64,000 nt of DNA. It comes from DT-110 sp030148525 (GTDB lineage: Bacteria; Bacteroidota; Bacteroidia; Chitinophagales; Saprospiraceae). The notes under the pieces are model-generated. The model saw nothing but the letters and a program-made list of their open reading frames with translations, ran no database searches and had not been told where the DNA came from. A program made the position numbers and the translations under genes. Within the stretch, counting starts at the first letter, position 1. The number at the start of each line of letters is the position of its first letter. Positions 1 through 8,293 of this stretch are shown one piece after another. The stretch is taken from assembly GCA_965227445.1 (NCBI GenBank), contig OZ245751.1:868001-932000 (forward strand), given 5' to 3'.

Positions 1-2
1 GA

Positions 3-2558
3 CTGAACGAAGTATACGAACGCGATATTGGCATTCGCTTTGTGATTCCCGATGGTCAGGATACCCTGATCGTTACGGATCCGAATACCCTCGATCTGCC
101 CTTTGGCAGCGAAGACCTGGTCAACCAACGCTTCATTGACGAACGATTGGGATCCGAAGGTTACGATATCGGTCATATCCTGGATGGTGGTAGTGCAGGA
201 GGCTACGCTATCCTGGGCAGTGTATGTGATGATCGGGAAAAAGCAAAAGGCTACACGGCGGCACCCTCGGGGTCTGGTGATTTTCTGGTTATTGATTTTT
301 TAGCCCACGAATTAGGCCATCAGCTCGGAGCTACCCACACTTTCAATGGTATTGGGGGCAGCTGTGCCTTTAATAGATTCGACCCAACGGCCGTAGAGCC
401 CGGCAGTGGCAGTACGATAATGGGCTACGCCGGCCTGTGTGGTACCGACAATTTACAAGCAGCTTCCGATGCCTATTTTCACGTGGTAAGTACGCAACAG
501 ATATCCTTTCTGGCTACCTCCAGGGCTGCCGAAGGCTGTGGTGAATTAGTTCCGATAGAGAATCAGCTACCCACGGTGACTGGTCTTCCGGAGGGGCAAA
601 CGATCCCCAAAGGAACACCCTTTCAATTGCAGGCCGAAGTAGTGGACCCGGAAGGACAACAGCTTTTGATGAGTTGGGATGAGGTTGATAACGGTGAGGG
701 TAGTTCAATCAATGTTCCGGAATTAATCGGACCACTCTTGCGCCACCGTCCACCGGATACTACAGCCCTGCAGGTGTTTCCCAGTTGGCGGGGACTGGTG
801 ACCGGCCAACTCGATCCCGGTGACCAACTCCCCGGTGCTTCCCGGGATATCAACTTCGAACTGTATATCCGGAATGCTGGTGAACAGGGGATGGTGCGCC
901 GGATGGCATCCATTCCACTGGAGGTTACGGATAAGGCCGGCCCTTTCCGGGTGTTAGGGACGCGCAATGAGGTGTCCTGGATTCCCGGCGACCTGGAGCG
1001 AGTTTTCTGGGATGTGGCAAATACGGATCAGCCTCCTGTCAATGCCCGACAAGTGGATGTATGGCTGGTAAGCGAGCGTGATGAGAACCAACGGTATTTA
1101 TTGGCTGAGGGCTTACCCAATGTTGGCGAAACCCTGATTGAGGTTCCCGATAGCCTTCCGGATGACCGGTATTACGTAACGGTTCAGGGGCACAACCATT
1201 TATTTTTTGGCCTAAGCCCCTACGCCATTCGACTAGTACCGGATAGCTCCACCCTTTTTGCCGCTGGTATTTTTCCGGAGGCCCCTGTCTATTGCCAAAC
1301 CGATACCGGTCAGGTACAACTCCGAATAGGCGGGGTAGGGGAGGTCCAGGGAGAGCCAGCAACGTTTCGGGTAAGGGCCACCGAAGGGTTGATCGTACAA
1401 CCCGATACGGGGACTATTTCCAGGGATGAGCTTTTATCTCTGGAGGCTTCTTTCACCGGGACAGGCGCTGCGGGTCGGAATCTCGTAGATGTTGATGTCT
1501 ATTCACCGGAGGGCGAAAAGATCACCCTTACTATACTGATTGAGTCTCAACCGCCGGTAGGCGAAATGCCTGTCCTCCGGTTGCCAGTAAATGGGGCCGG
1601 GCAGGTAGTACCAATTGCCACCCAACTGAGTTGGAATGGCCTGGCAACCACCGATACTTACGAATTGAGGTTATTGGATACCGATGGGCAGGAACAGGTT
1701 TGGACTGTCAACGATTCCGTTTTTGTTTTACCCCGGGAGCTACAGGCTGCAAAGCCTTATTCGTGGCAGGTGCGCGGCAAGAATACTACCTGTGGTGCCG
1801 GACCATGGTCTGAGTTATCCACCTTTACCACCCGACAATACGATTGCGATACCATTGCGATTAGGGACACCTTCCAATTCGGCTCTATTCCTTTTACAAA
1901 TATAGAATTCAGTGTAGGGTTGGAAAGTCCGATCACCGACCTAAATGTCCTGGCTATCGACGGGGCATACGAAGGCCCCGAAGATCCTGGTTTTCGTCTG
2001 AGAAGTCCGGCGGGGCCAAGTCTCGATCTGTTAGTACAGGGAGAGGGGTGTCCTCACAGTGGTCCTTTCTCGTATCGGTTTGACGATGCGTTCCCGCTTG
2101 CAAATGATTGCCTGAATGGTGGTGAAATCAAGCAGCTACCACCGGTAGAGGCACTGGCTACTTACCGAGACCAATCCCCTTCTGGTGTTTGGCGGTTGTT
2201 TGCCTTCCATCGCTCCAATACCGACGGCTATATCAATCGGGTATCTCTGGAAGTTTGTCGCGAACCGGCTGTTGTTTCCCTGGAGGAGCCCCACGGCCGG
2301 GCTTCATCCTGGATACTGTATCCCAATCCCGCCAGTGAAGAGGTTACTATATTCGGTTCGGGTGTGCTGGCAGGGAACGGTATTTGCCGGATCTTCAATA
2401 GTCAGGGGAAGTTGATGAGCGTGCAATCCCGTTCCCTGGCCGACGGCTTTACTATTGCTACCGACCAGTGGAGCCAGGGAATGTATACCTATCAAATTTT
2501 TACAGATAAGGGCGAGCCGCTGGACCACGGTCAGTTCCTGGTCCAGCATACCGACTAG
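3..2558 (+). CDS. Secreted reprolysin-like zinc metalloprotease with T9SS sorting domain (5' end outside window)
   Basis: The frame is open to the left edge: the codons before the GTG at 42 encode LNEVYERDIGIRFVIP, typical of reprolysin-like catalytic domains just inside their N-terminus, so the gene begins upstream of the window. The zinc site HELGHQLGATH (HExxHxxGxxH) and the Met-turn segment STIMGYAG mark a metzincin endopeptidase. Downstream come Ig/cadherin-like segments, a fibronectin type III-like domain (near codons 520-600), a P/Homo-B proprotein-convertase-like domain (near 605-745), and a final segment of about 75 residues beginning WILYPNPASEEVTI, a type A type IX secretion C-terminal domain. 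Inferred role: extracellular or surface-attached protease exported across the outer membrane by T9SS. Substrate unknown. Propeptide and signal peptide are not visible here. Confidence 0.9.
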   Translation: MNEVYERDIGIRFVIPDGQDTLIVTDPNTLDLPFGSEDLVNQRFIDERLGSEGYDIGHILDGGSAGGYAILGSVCDDREKAKGYTAAPSGSGDFLVIDFLAHELGHQLGATHTFNGIGGSCAFNRFDPTAVEPGSGSTIMGYAGLCGTDNLQAASDAYFHVVSTQQISFLATSRAAEGCGELVPIENQLPTVTGLPEGQTIPKGTPFQLQAEVVDPEGQQLLMSWDEVDNGEGSSINVPELIGPLLRHRPPDTTALQVFPSWRGLVTGQLDPGDQLPGASRDINFELYIRNAGEQGMVRRMASIPLEVTDKAGPFRVLGTRNEVSWIPGDLERVFWDVANTDQPPVNARQVDVWLVSERDENQRYLLAEGLPNVGETLIEVPDSLPDDRYYVTVQGHNHLFFGLSPYAIRLVPDSSTLFAAGIFPEAPVYCQTDTGQVQLRIGGVGEVQGEPATFRVRATEGLIVQPDTGTISRDELLSLEASFTGTGAAGRNLVDVDVYSPEGEKITLTILIESQPPVGEMPVLRLPVNGAGQVVPIATQLSWNGLATTDTYELRLLDTDGQEQVWTVNDSVFVLPRELQAAKPYSWQVRGKNTTCGAGPWSELSTFTTRQYDCDTIAIRDTFQFGSIPFTNIEFSVGLESPITDLNVLAIDGAYEGPEDPGFRLRSPAGPSLDLLVQGEGCPHSGPFSYRFDDAFPLANDCLNGGEIKQLPPVEALATYRDQSPSGVWRLFAFHRSNTDGYINRVSLEVCREPAVVSLEEPHGRASSWILYPNPASEEVTIFGSGVLAGNGICRIFNSQGKLMSVQSRSLADGFTIATDQWSQGMYTYQIFTDKGEPLDHGQFLVQHTD

Positions 2559-2577
2559 GGACACCTTACTTTGTATT

Positions 2578-2697
2578 TGGTATAGGGTAGCAGGTAGTAA
2601 GATCTGCTTAAATCCAAATACCCTATGCCTGACACTCTGTACCGGGAGGTTGGGCCTTGGTTATCTGAATTTCACGAAATCATTCAAACCCAACCTC
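2578..2697. other. Two hairpins between convergent genes
   Basis: The gap between the metalloprotease (plus) and the DsrE-like gene (minus) holds two inverted repeats. The first pairs GGTATAGGGTA with TACCCTATGCC (11 bp, one G-T). The second pairs GAGGTTGGG at 2646-2654 with CCCAACCTC at 2689-2697. Neither is followed by a clear T-tract, so they may be 3'-end structures rather than canonical terminators. Confidence 0.35.
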
Positions 2698-2731
2698 GCG
2701 TTAAATAGTCTGTGCCCAAACTCACGATGAA

Positions 2732-3268
2732 TTACATACTAATAACGCTGTATCCCTCCGCTTGAGCCTTTATCAATACGGTCATAGCTGATAGAGCCAG
2801 TCCTATATTGGGATTGATGGAATCCTGTGGGAGTTTGCGTGCATGCATGGACTGACCGCACAGATACACCTTCACACCAGCTTCTTTTAATTGTCGAAAC
2901 AGATCGGTATGTGGATTTACCACACCGTACCGCTCTTGATAGGCTTGGTCGTCGAGGGCGTGTTTGGCTGCTCCTCCGTGCAGTACGGCAATGACTTTCA
3001 GCTCCTCCACGGGCACCCCTGCTTTAGCGTGCATATTCAGGAAACGGGCCAATGTGATTAGGGAAGGATTTTGGTCAGCCGGAGACTCCGGTCCTTTTGC
3101 CACATCAAAAACGACACGGTACGGCAGGTCAGAACTGGTTGGATAATCTGGATTGTCGACTTCCCAGGTCGGACCGAAATCCTGGATTACGGGGCCATAG
3201 TCTTGCGCAAAGAGCAGGGAGGAGAGGAACAGGAAGCAGGCGGGAAGGATAAGTTGGGAGGTTCGCAT
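2732..3268 (-). CDS. Exported DsrE/DsrF-like sulfur-relay-fold protein
   Basis: 178 residues from the chosen start. The frame is open further upstream, but the ATG at 3268 begins a good signal peptide (MRTSQLILPACFLFLSSLLF-AQ), so the longer upstream reading is rejected. The body carries the DsrE-like pattern: a segment RVVFDVAKG, KVIAVLHGGAAKHAL near the middle, and a C-terminal KVYLCGQSMHARKL followed by IGLALSAMTVLIKAQAEGYSVI. DsrE/F proteins form small Rossmann-like subunits linked to sulfur transfer; exported versions with a single conserved Cys (here in LCGQS) are common in Bacteroidota and have no settled function. It lies next to SusC/SusD pair 1 on the same strand but beyond a hairpin terminator, so it may be transcribed separately. 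Confidence 0.75.
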   Translation of the reverse strand: MRTSQLILPACFLFLSSLLFAQDYGPVIQDFGPTWEVDNPDYPTSSDLPYRVVFDVAKGPESPADQNPSLITLARFLNMHAKAGVPVEELKVIAVLHGGAAKHALDDQAYQERYGVVNPHTDLFRQLKEAGVKVYLCGQSMHARKLPQDSINPNIGLALSAMTVLIKAQAEGYSVISM

Positions 3269-3295
3269 GTTTTTCCGGTAAACATACAAATAATG

Positions 3296-3328
3296 AGCCG
3301 GCACCTGTATACACAGATGCCGGCTTAT
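3296..3328 (-). terminator. Hairpin terminator behind susD copy 1
   Basis: AGCCGGCA at 3296-3303 pairs with TGCCGGCT at 3318-3325, with further pairing CTGT/ACAG inside. On the minus strand the stem is followed by a T-rich stretch (cattatttgta). It sits 29 bases past the susD stop and before the DsrE-like gene. Confidence 0.6.
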
Positions 3329-3356
3329 TGTGGAATTAAAACCGTTTAGGAAGGAA

Positions 3357-4745
3357 TTATCCGTTGCGGTTTTCCCAGTTCGTTTCGGAGGTACGACGCG
3401 CCACTTGGGTAAAAATATTACCGGTATCACGCAAGTCGATGTAGTCGCTGTTCAGACGACCGGTACGACGCAGGTCGATCCAGCGGTGACCGGCTTCCGC
3501 CCACAGGCTGTACCGGCGCTGAAACAGAATTTCATCGATCAGGCTCTCCGTATCGGTAGCGCCGTCGTAGTCATCCAGTCCCCAGGTATTGCGAACGGTA
3601 TTGATGGCATCTACTGCTTCGGTCACATTGCCCAGCTGGGCATTGGCTTCGGCGTAGATAAGGATCAATTCCTCGTTGCGAATAAAGGGGATGGGGCTGG
3701 TGTTGGTCGCCCAGCGGGCGTCCTGGTAACGTCCCAGGAGCTGGTTGCCATTGGCATCCGTGATTCCTGAGTTTTGTACCGGATTGTTTACCCGCTCAGC
3801 AAATTTGTTCAGACGGGCATCACCGGGCAGTGCGTCCTCAATTAACGCAGGGTGCACGATCAGAATAGTGTTCGTAGACTGATCAAGTGGGTAAAACAAT
3901 GGGTTGTTGATGTCGGGGGCTTCGCCATAAACGTGAGCCGGCCCGATATTCATCTTCTCAGAAGTTGATTCCGTTACATTCAAATCCATAAAGGAATTGT
4001 TCAGTGCGGTCAGGGCTCCCTGGTAATCCTCTGCGTAGAGGGCGAGACGAGCCGCAATGGCCCGGTTCACCTGTTGCATACCATCCGGATCATTAAATCC
4101 GGAAAAGCCGGACGTCAGGTCGAAAAAGAAGGACGAACCGGCATTGTTCAAGTCCGAGTTGCCTTCGTCAAGCAGCATACGGATGGCAGCCAGGGCATCA
4201 TCGTAATCCAGGAAAGGTCCCGGGTTGAGCGGCTCATCCACATCGAAGCGAATGCCATTATTATATTGCTGCATGAGGGGCCAGATATACTGGAAGGCCT
4301 CCAGCGTTTTAGCAAATCCGGTAACGCCATTCAATTGCTCGCTGGTCAGTACCGAAGCATTCTCAGCCGACTGTATCAGCACGTTTGCCTGGCGAACGGT
4401 CTGATAGGGCGTTGTGTAAGTGCCGGCTGATGCAAAGAAATCGGGATAGGTTTCGGAAATATTGGTACCCAGCCAGTCTTGCTGGAATCGTGGATCCGAA
4501 CCAAAATAAGGCCAAACCTCGCGGCCGAAGGTGCCGAACATGGTTGTCGCGTTGTTAAAGTAACCACGGTGTGCCGCTTCCAGACCAGTAATCAGTGACT
4601 GTATCTCTGATTGACTGGCATCATTGAGTACCCCGTCAAGCGATGGATTGTTGGGGTCAATAACCTCCTCAATCTCGCAAGCGGTGAATAAGGTCAGGCA
4701 CGCACAAAGGGTGAATGCCAGTATTTTATTTATTGATCGTATCAT
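3357..4745 (-). CDS. SusD/RagB-family outer-membrane lipoprotein (pair 1)
   Basis: 462 residues. The N-terminus has a lipoprotein signal with lipobox LFTAC (Cys 23), as expected for SusD proteins, which sit on the cell surface and cap the SusC channel to bind the nutrient (glycan or peptide). The helical TPR-like body includes the family C-terminal signature, ILFQRRYSLWAEAGHRWIDLRR. The partner SusC gene starts 45 bp upstream on the same strand, so the two form an operon. No carbohydrate-active enzyme is adjacent, so the substrate cannot be guessed. Confidence 0.93.
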   Translation of the reverse strand: MIRSINKILAFTLCACLTLFTACEIEEVIDPNNPSLDGVLNDASQSEIQSLITGLEAAHRGYFNNATTMFGTFGREVWPYFGSDPRFQQDWLGTNISETYPDFFASAGTYTTPYQTVRQANVLIQSAENASVLTSEQLNGVTGFAKTLEAFQYIWPLMQQYNNGIRFDVDEPLNPGPFLDYDDALAAIRMLLDEGNSDLNNAGSSFFFDLTSGFSGFNDPDGMQQVNRAIAARLALYAEDYQGALTALNNSFMDLNVTESTSEKMNIGPAHVYGEAPDINNPLFYPLDQSTNTILIVHPALIEDALPGDARLNKFAERVNNPVQNSGITDANGNQLLGRYQDARWATNTSPIPFIRNEELILIYAEANAQLGNVTEAVDAINTVRNTWGLDDYDGATDTESLIDEILFQRRYSLWAEAGHRWIDLRRTGRLNSDYIDLRDTGNIFTQVARRTSETNWENRNG

Positions 4746-4789
4746 AAATGATCTATTTTTTTATTGGATGAATTGAGCTAGCCGGTTGC

Positions 4790-7774
4790 TTAGAAGTCCA
4801 TTTTTACGTGGAAAAAGATCCGGCGGGAACTCGGGAATGGCGTTACTTCAATGTTACCGGAAATGGGCTGAGCACCGAAGTTGGACACCTCTGGATCGTA
4901 GCTGCTATAATCAGTCCACAGCAACAGATTGTTGACCGAAGCACCGATTTTTAAACGCTCCAGTGGCCCGGGTAAAGCACTTTGCGGGAAGGTGTAGTAC
5001 AATCCAAGCTCCCGAAGTTTCACGTAATCGGTGGGCTCAATATATACTCCGGTATTACCACCTGACCATTCTACTACCCGTTCAGTACCTCGACCTAATC
5101 CATCGCCGTCGGGATCTTCATCCCAACCGGGTGTACTACCGCCTAAATCCCATAACAGGGCGGATAGGTTAATAGCTTCACCGCCATTCTGGTAGTGGAA
5201 AAGGAAGCTCAGGTCAAAATTCTTGAGGAAGTTGATCTGGTTGAACCAGGTCATGGTGAAGTCTGGCTGACGATCACCGTATACCGTCAACCCGCCGGGA
5301 ATATTGGTGCCCGATGGGTTACCGACAATGGTCGTTGGTGAGTAGCCTTCTGCAATCAGGTAGGTACCCAGGGAGTTACCAAATCCGCCGGTAGTACGGG
5401 TGGGAATATCAAGACGAGTGATCTCACTCACGTTACGCCACCACATCAATTTGGTATACCAGTCCAGATTGGTAGACCGGATAGCGTTTACGCCGAGGGC
5501 TAATTCTACCCCTTCGTTGGTCAAATCCGCAGCATTAGTGGCAATGGCCCCCACACCCACGGAACCCGCAGGAGTCAGGTCCAGGATCAGGTCCCGTACC
5601 TCTTTATTATAGTAGGTACCTTCGAACGTGATGCGGTTGTCAAACAAAGCTACATCCAAACCGAACTCAAGCTCAGATGCCGTTTCGGGTTCCAGGTTCG
5701 GGTCGATCGAACGAGCACTTACCTGAGAACCAATACTACCACCGATGAGCTGAGAGTTCAGGCTCTCAAAGGTGTTACCGAAATTTGGAAGACCTCCGGT
5801 CTCACCGTAGGCTGCCCGCAGCTTAAATTGATTTACATCATCGAGGCTCCAAAAGTCAAAATTAGACAGGTTAGCGGCCAATGAGGCTTTGGGGAAAGCA
5901 TAGTACTTTTCCTGATCCCGGTTAAGGGTGGAACGGTCGAAGCGAACACCGAGTGACAAGATCAGCTTGTCTTCCCAGTTCAGATCTTGCTGAGCTACCC
6001 AACCGAGGTCGGTGACGGTTTGGTTGGTTTGTTCCTGAGTGGAAACTACCTGAGCCCATTCAAGATTGTTCTGGCCGAGGAGCAGTCCACGTCCGCGGGA
6101 TAGTAAAAACTCACTATCCTGGTCGAGACGTACCCCACCAATAGAAGTGTTAGAGTTAACGCTACCAATATTGGTGTTGTAAGTCAGGAAGGCCTGGAGG
6201 TTGGTATTGAAAATGTCTTGGCGTCCCCACATGACATCACCGGGGTTGGCCTGAGCGCGTTGGTGTTGCAGTACTTCTGGGAAGTACACCTGTGAGTTAC
6301 CGCTCAGGTAATCCACCCCACCGTTCACCTTGAATTTCAGGAAGGAATTGGTGGTTTGCAGCAGGTCAATATCCATGTTGAAGGCAGTGATAAAACGATC
6401 AACCCTTTGTTCGTTTACACCCAAGTCGCGAATGGCGATCGGGTTGTCGTTGAAGTATTGGTTGTCGGGATAATTACCGGCATCATCGGGGTACAGATCG
6501 GCATAGCTCGGGGTATAGGCGATGTTGTAACCAAGGCTACCACCGGTGTTGTTCTGGTTACCGGTAAAACCACGGTCAGACACAGAGTTCACATAGTTGG
6601 AATTCACCGAAAGGCGAATGAAATCATTCAGTCGGTGATCGATATTAGCCCGGATGGAGTAGCGGTCAAAGCCGGTTTCTTTAATGATACCGTCTTCTGA
6701 CTGAGCTCCGCCGGATACGTAGAATTGGGTCTTTTGGTTACCACCGCTTATCCGTACGTTGGTGTTGGAGAGAAGCGGCGTTTCACCATAAAAGAATTCT
6801 TCCCAGTCGGTTACGCGACCTTCGGCCTGAGCAGCGCGGAGTTTTTCCAGCTCGGGCCCAGCAGCATCCTGTCCAAAAAAGTTGACGATTTTTTCCTCGT
6901 CCCAGGTATCAAATCCAACAAAGTTTTGGCCCTGTGCAAAACCGATGTCTTGCGACAGGCTAACTTTAGTCTCGCCGGCCTGTCCTTTTTTGGTGGTAAT
7001 GATAATTACCCCGGCGTTGGCCCGGGTACCGTAAATAGCGGCAGCAGATGGCCCTTTCAATACCTCGATATTAGCGATATCATCCGGATTGAGGTCGGCA
7101 ATACGGTTGGCAGCCCCATCCTGGGTAGCTGTTGACTGTCCGCCACTGGCACCACTGACCTGGGTGCGTCCCGTCCGAATGGAGGAGTTATCGACGTATA
7201 CTCCATCCACGATATAAAGTGGCTGGGAAGAACCTGCTCCCAGGGTAGATATACCACGAAGTTGCATATTGATACCACCACCGGGAGCTCCGGAGTTGGC
7301 CTGCATCAGTACCCCGGGCACTTTGCCGTACAGGGCGTTGTCGAGCGTCTGTGCGGTGGTGTTTTCCGTGAGCTCTTCACCGGAAACCGTAGCAACGGCA
7401 ATACCGGAGTTCGATCTCTTCACCCCGGAGGCCAGACCGGTTACAACGACCTCGTCCAGTTTGGCGATGTCCTCTTCCAGGGTCAGGCTTACGTTATTGT
7501 TCGCTCGGGTTACATCCACTTCGGAGGTTTTGTAACCGGTGTAGGAGAACATGAGCGTTGCTTCGTTTCCGTCCGGAATGTTGATTTCAAAGGTTCCATC
7601 CAGATCGGAGGCTGTACCGGTCGTCGTTCCTTTGATGACAATGGAAACCCCGATCAGAGGCTCTCCGCTTGCATCCTGAACGGACCCTGTGACCGTGAAT
7701 TGGGCCACAGCCGCCGTCGACATTGCGAATACGGCGAACAGCAATAAGACAGTTTGCTTAAAAGAATGTCCCAT
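4790..7774 (-). CDS. SusC/RagA-family TonB-dependent outer-membrane transporter (pair 1)
   Basis: 994 residues. Order of parts: signal peptide ending AVAQ at about residue 25; a carboxypeptidase-regulatory-like beta-sandwich (FTVTGSVQDASGEPLIGVSI onward) to about residue 110; the plug domain with the SusC signatures LYIVDGVYVD and AAIYGTRANAGVIIITTKKG; then a 22-strand barrel ending in FFHVKMDF, a typical aromatic outer-membrane C-terminus. Known role of the family: energy-dependent import of oligomeric nutrients with the lipoprotein SusD encoded just downstream. No anti-sigma or sigma gene lies next to this pair. Confidence 0.95.
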   Translation of the reverse strand: MGHSFKQTVLLLFAVFAMSTAAVAQFTVTGSVQDASGEPLIGVSIVIKGTTTGTASDLDGTFEINIPDGNEATLMFSYTGYKTSEVDVTRANNNVSLTLEEDIAKLDEVVVTGLASGVKRSNSGIAVATVSGEELTENTTAQTLDNALYGKVPGVLMQANSGAPGGGINMQLRGISTLGAGSSQPLYIVDGVYVDNSSIRTGRTQVSGASGGQSTATQDGAANRIADLNPDDIANIEVLKGPSAAAIYGTRANAGVIIITTKKGQAGETKVSLSQDIGFAQGQNFVGFDTWDEEKIVNFFGQDAAGPELEKLRAAQAEGRVTDWEEFFYGETPLLSNTNVRISGGNQKTQFYVSGGAQSEDGIIKETGFDRYSIRANIDHRLNDFIRLSVNSNYVNSVSDRGFTGNQNNTGGSLGYNIAYTPSYADLYPDDAGNYPDNQYFNDNPIAIRDLGVNEQRVDRFITAFNMDIDLLQTTNSFLKFKVNGGVDYLSGNSQVYFPEVLQHQRAQANPGDVMWGRQDIFNTNLQAFLTYNTNIGSVNSNTSIGGVRLDQDSEFLLSRGRGLLLGQNNLEWAQVVSTQEQTNQTVTDLGWVAQQDLNWEDKLILSLGVRFDRSTLNRDQEKYYAFPKASLAANLSNFDFWSLDDVNQFKLRAAYGETGGLPNFGNTFESLNSQLIGGSIGSQVSARSIDPNLEPETASELEFGLDVALFDNRITFEGTYYNKEVRDLILDLTPAGSVGVGAIATNAADLTNEGVELALGVNAIRSTNLDWYTKLMWWRNVSEITRLDIPTRTTGGFGNSLGTYLIAEGYSPTTIVGNPSGTNIPGGLTVYGDRQPDFTMTWFNQINFLKNFDLSFLFHYQNGGEAINLSALLWDLGGSTPGWDEDPDGDGLGRGTERVVEWSGGNTGVYIEPTDYVKLRELGLYYTFPQSALPGPLERLKIGASVNNLLLWTDYSSYDPEVSNFGAQPISGNIEVTPFPSSRRIFFHVKMDF

Positions 7775-8216
7775 ACGCTAGTGAGTTTGATTTTAAATGG
7801 TCAATAAAAACATAGTCGTTCAGCCGGGTGGGCCCCGGAAACGCTATTGGTTGTTTTTTGTATTCGTATTTGTTATTTGTTCAAGGCGCGTCGATAGTGC
7901 CGATAGACAGGAAATTTTAGCGTGTCGCTTCCAATGTTCAAGGGAAATAGTTTTGAAATCGCTCGCATCAGCCAAATTTAGTAAAAAAACGATTTGGCCA
8001 GCCGTTTCGTGGCCTCAAATTATTGCTCTGCGGTGGTTGCCAGCGAAATTGCCGTAGTTTGACAGTGGTATAAAAGCTCTCTTTTGTTGCTAAAAAACTG
8101 TTAATCAGTGACCTGTGGCGAGTAAGTGTGGATTCCCGACAAAACCCTGATTTTCGGGATGAAATGAAAAATAAATAAGGTATCCCCTTCCAAATGGTGC
8201 CTTTTTGCGAAAGCAT
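7775..8216. other. Long intergenic region upstream of SusC pair 1
   Basis: About 440 bp with no gene I can support. On the minus strand a TAAATTTG box (complement of 7973-7980) fits the Bacteroidota -7 consensus TAnnTTTG and points towards susC, but no matching -33 element is clear and the leader would be about 195 nt. Nothing else recognised. Confidence 0.4.
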
Positions 8217-8243
8217 AAAAAAAGCCACCCCAAATGAGGTGGC
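8217..8243 (-). terminator. Terminator behind the E1 dehydrogenase gene
   Basis: On the minus strand GCCACC...GGTGGC (8238-8243 with 8224-8229) is followed by a run of seven T (complement of 8217-8223). It is 50 bases past the E1 stop codon. Confidence 0.8.
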
Positions 8244-8293
8244 CCGTTTGCATAGGTAACTTATAGTCTTAGCCCGCGTTCATTGTGTCATTG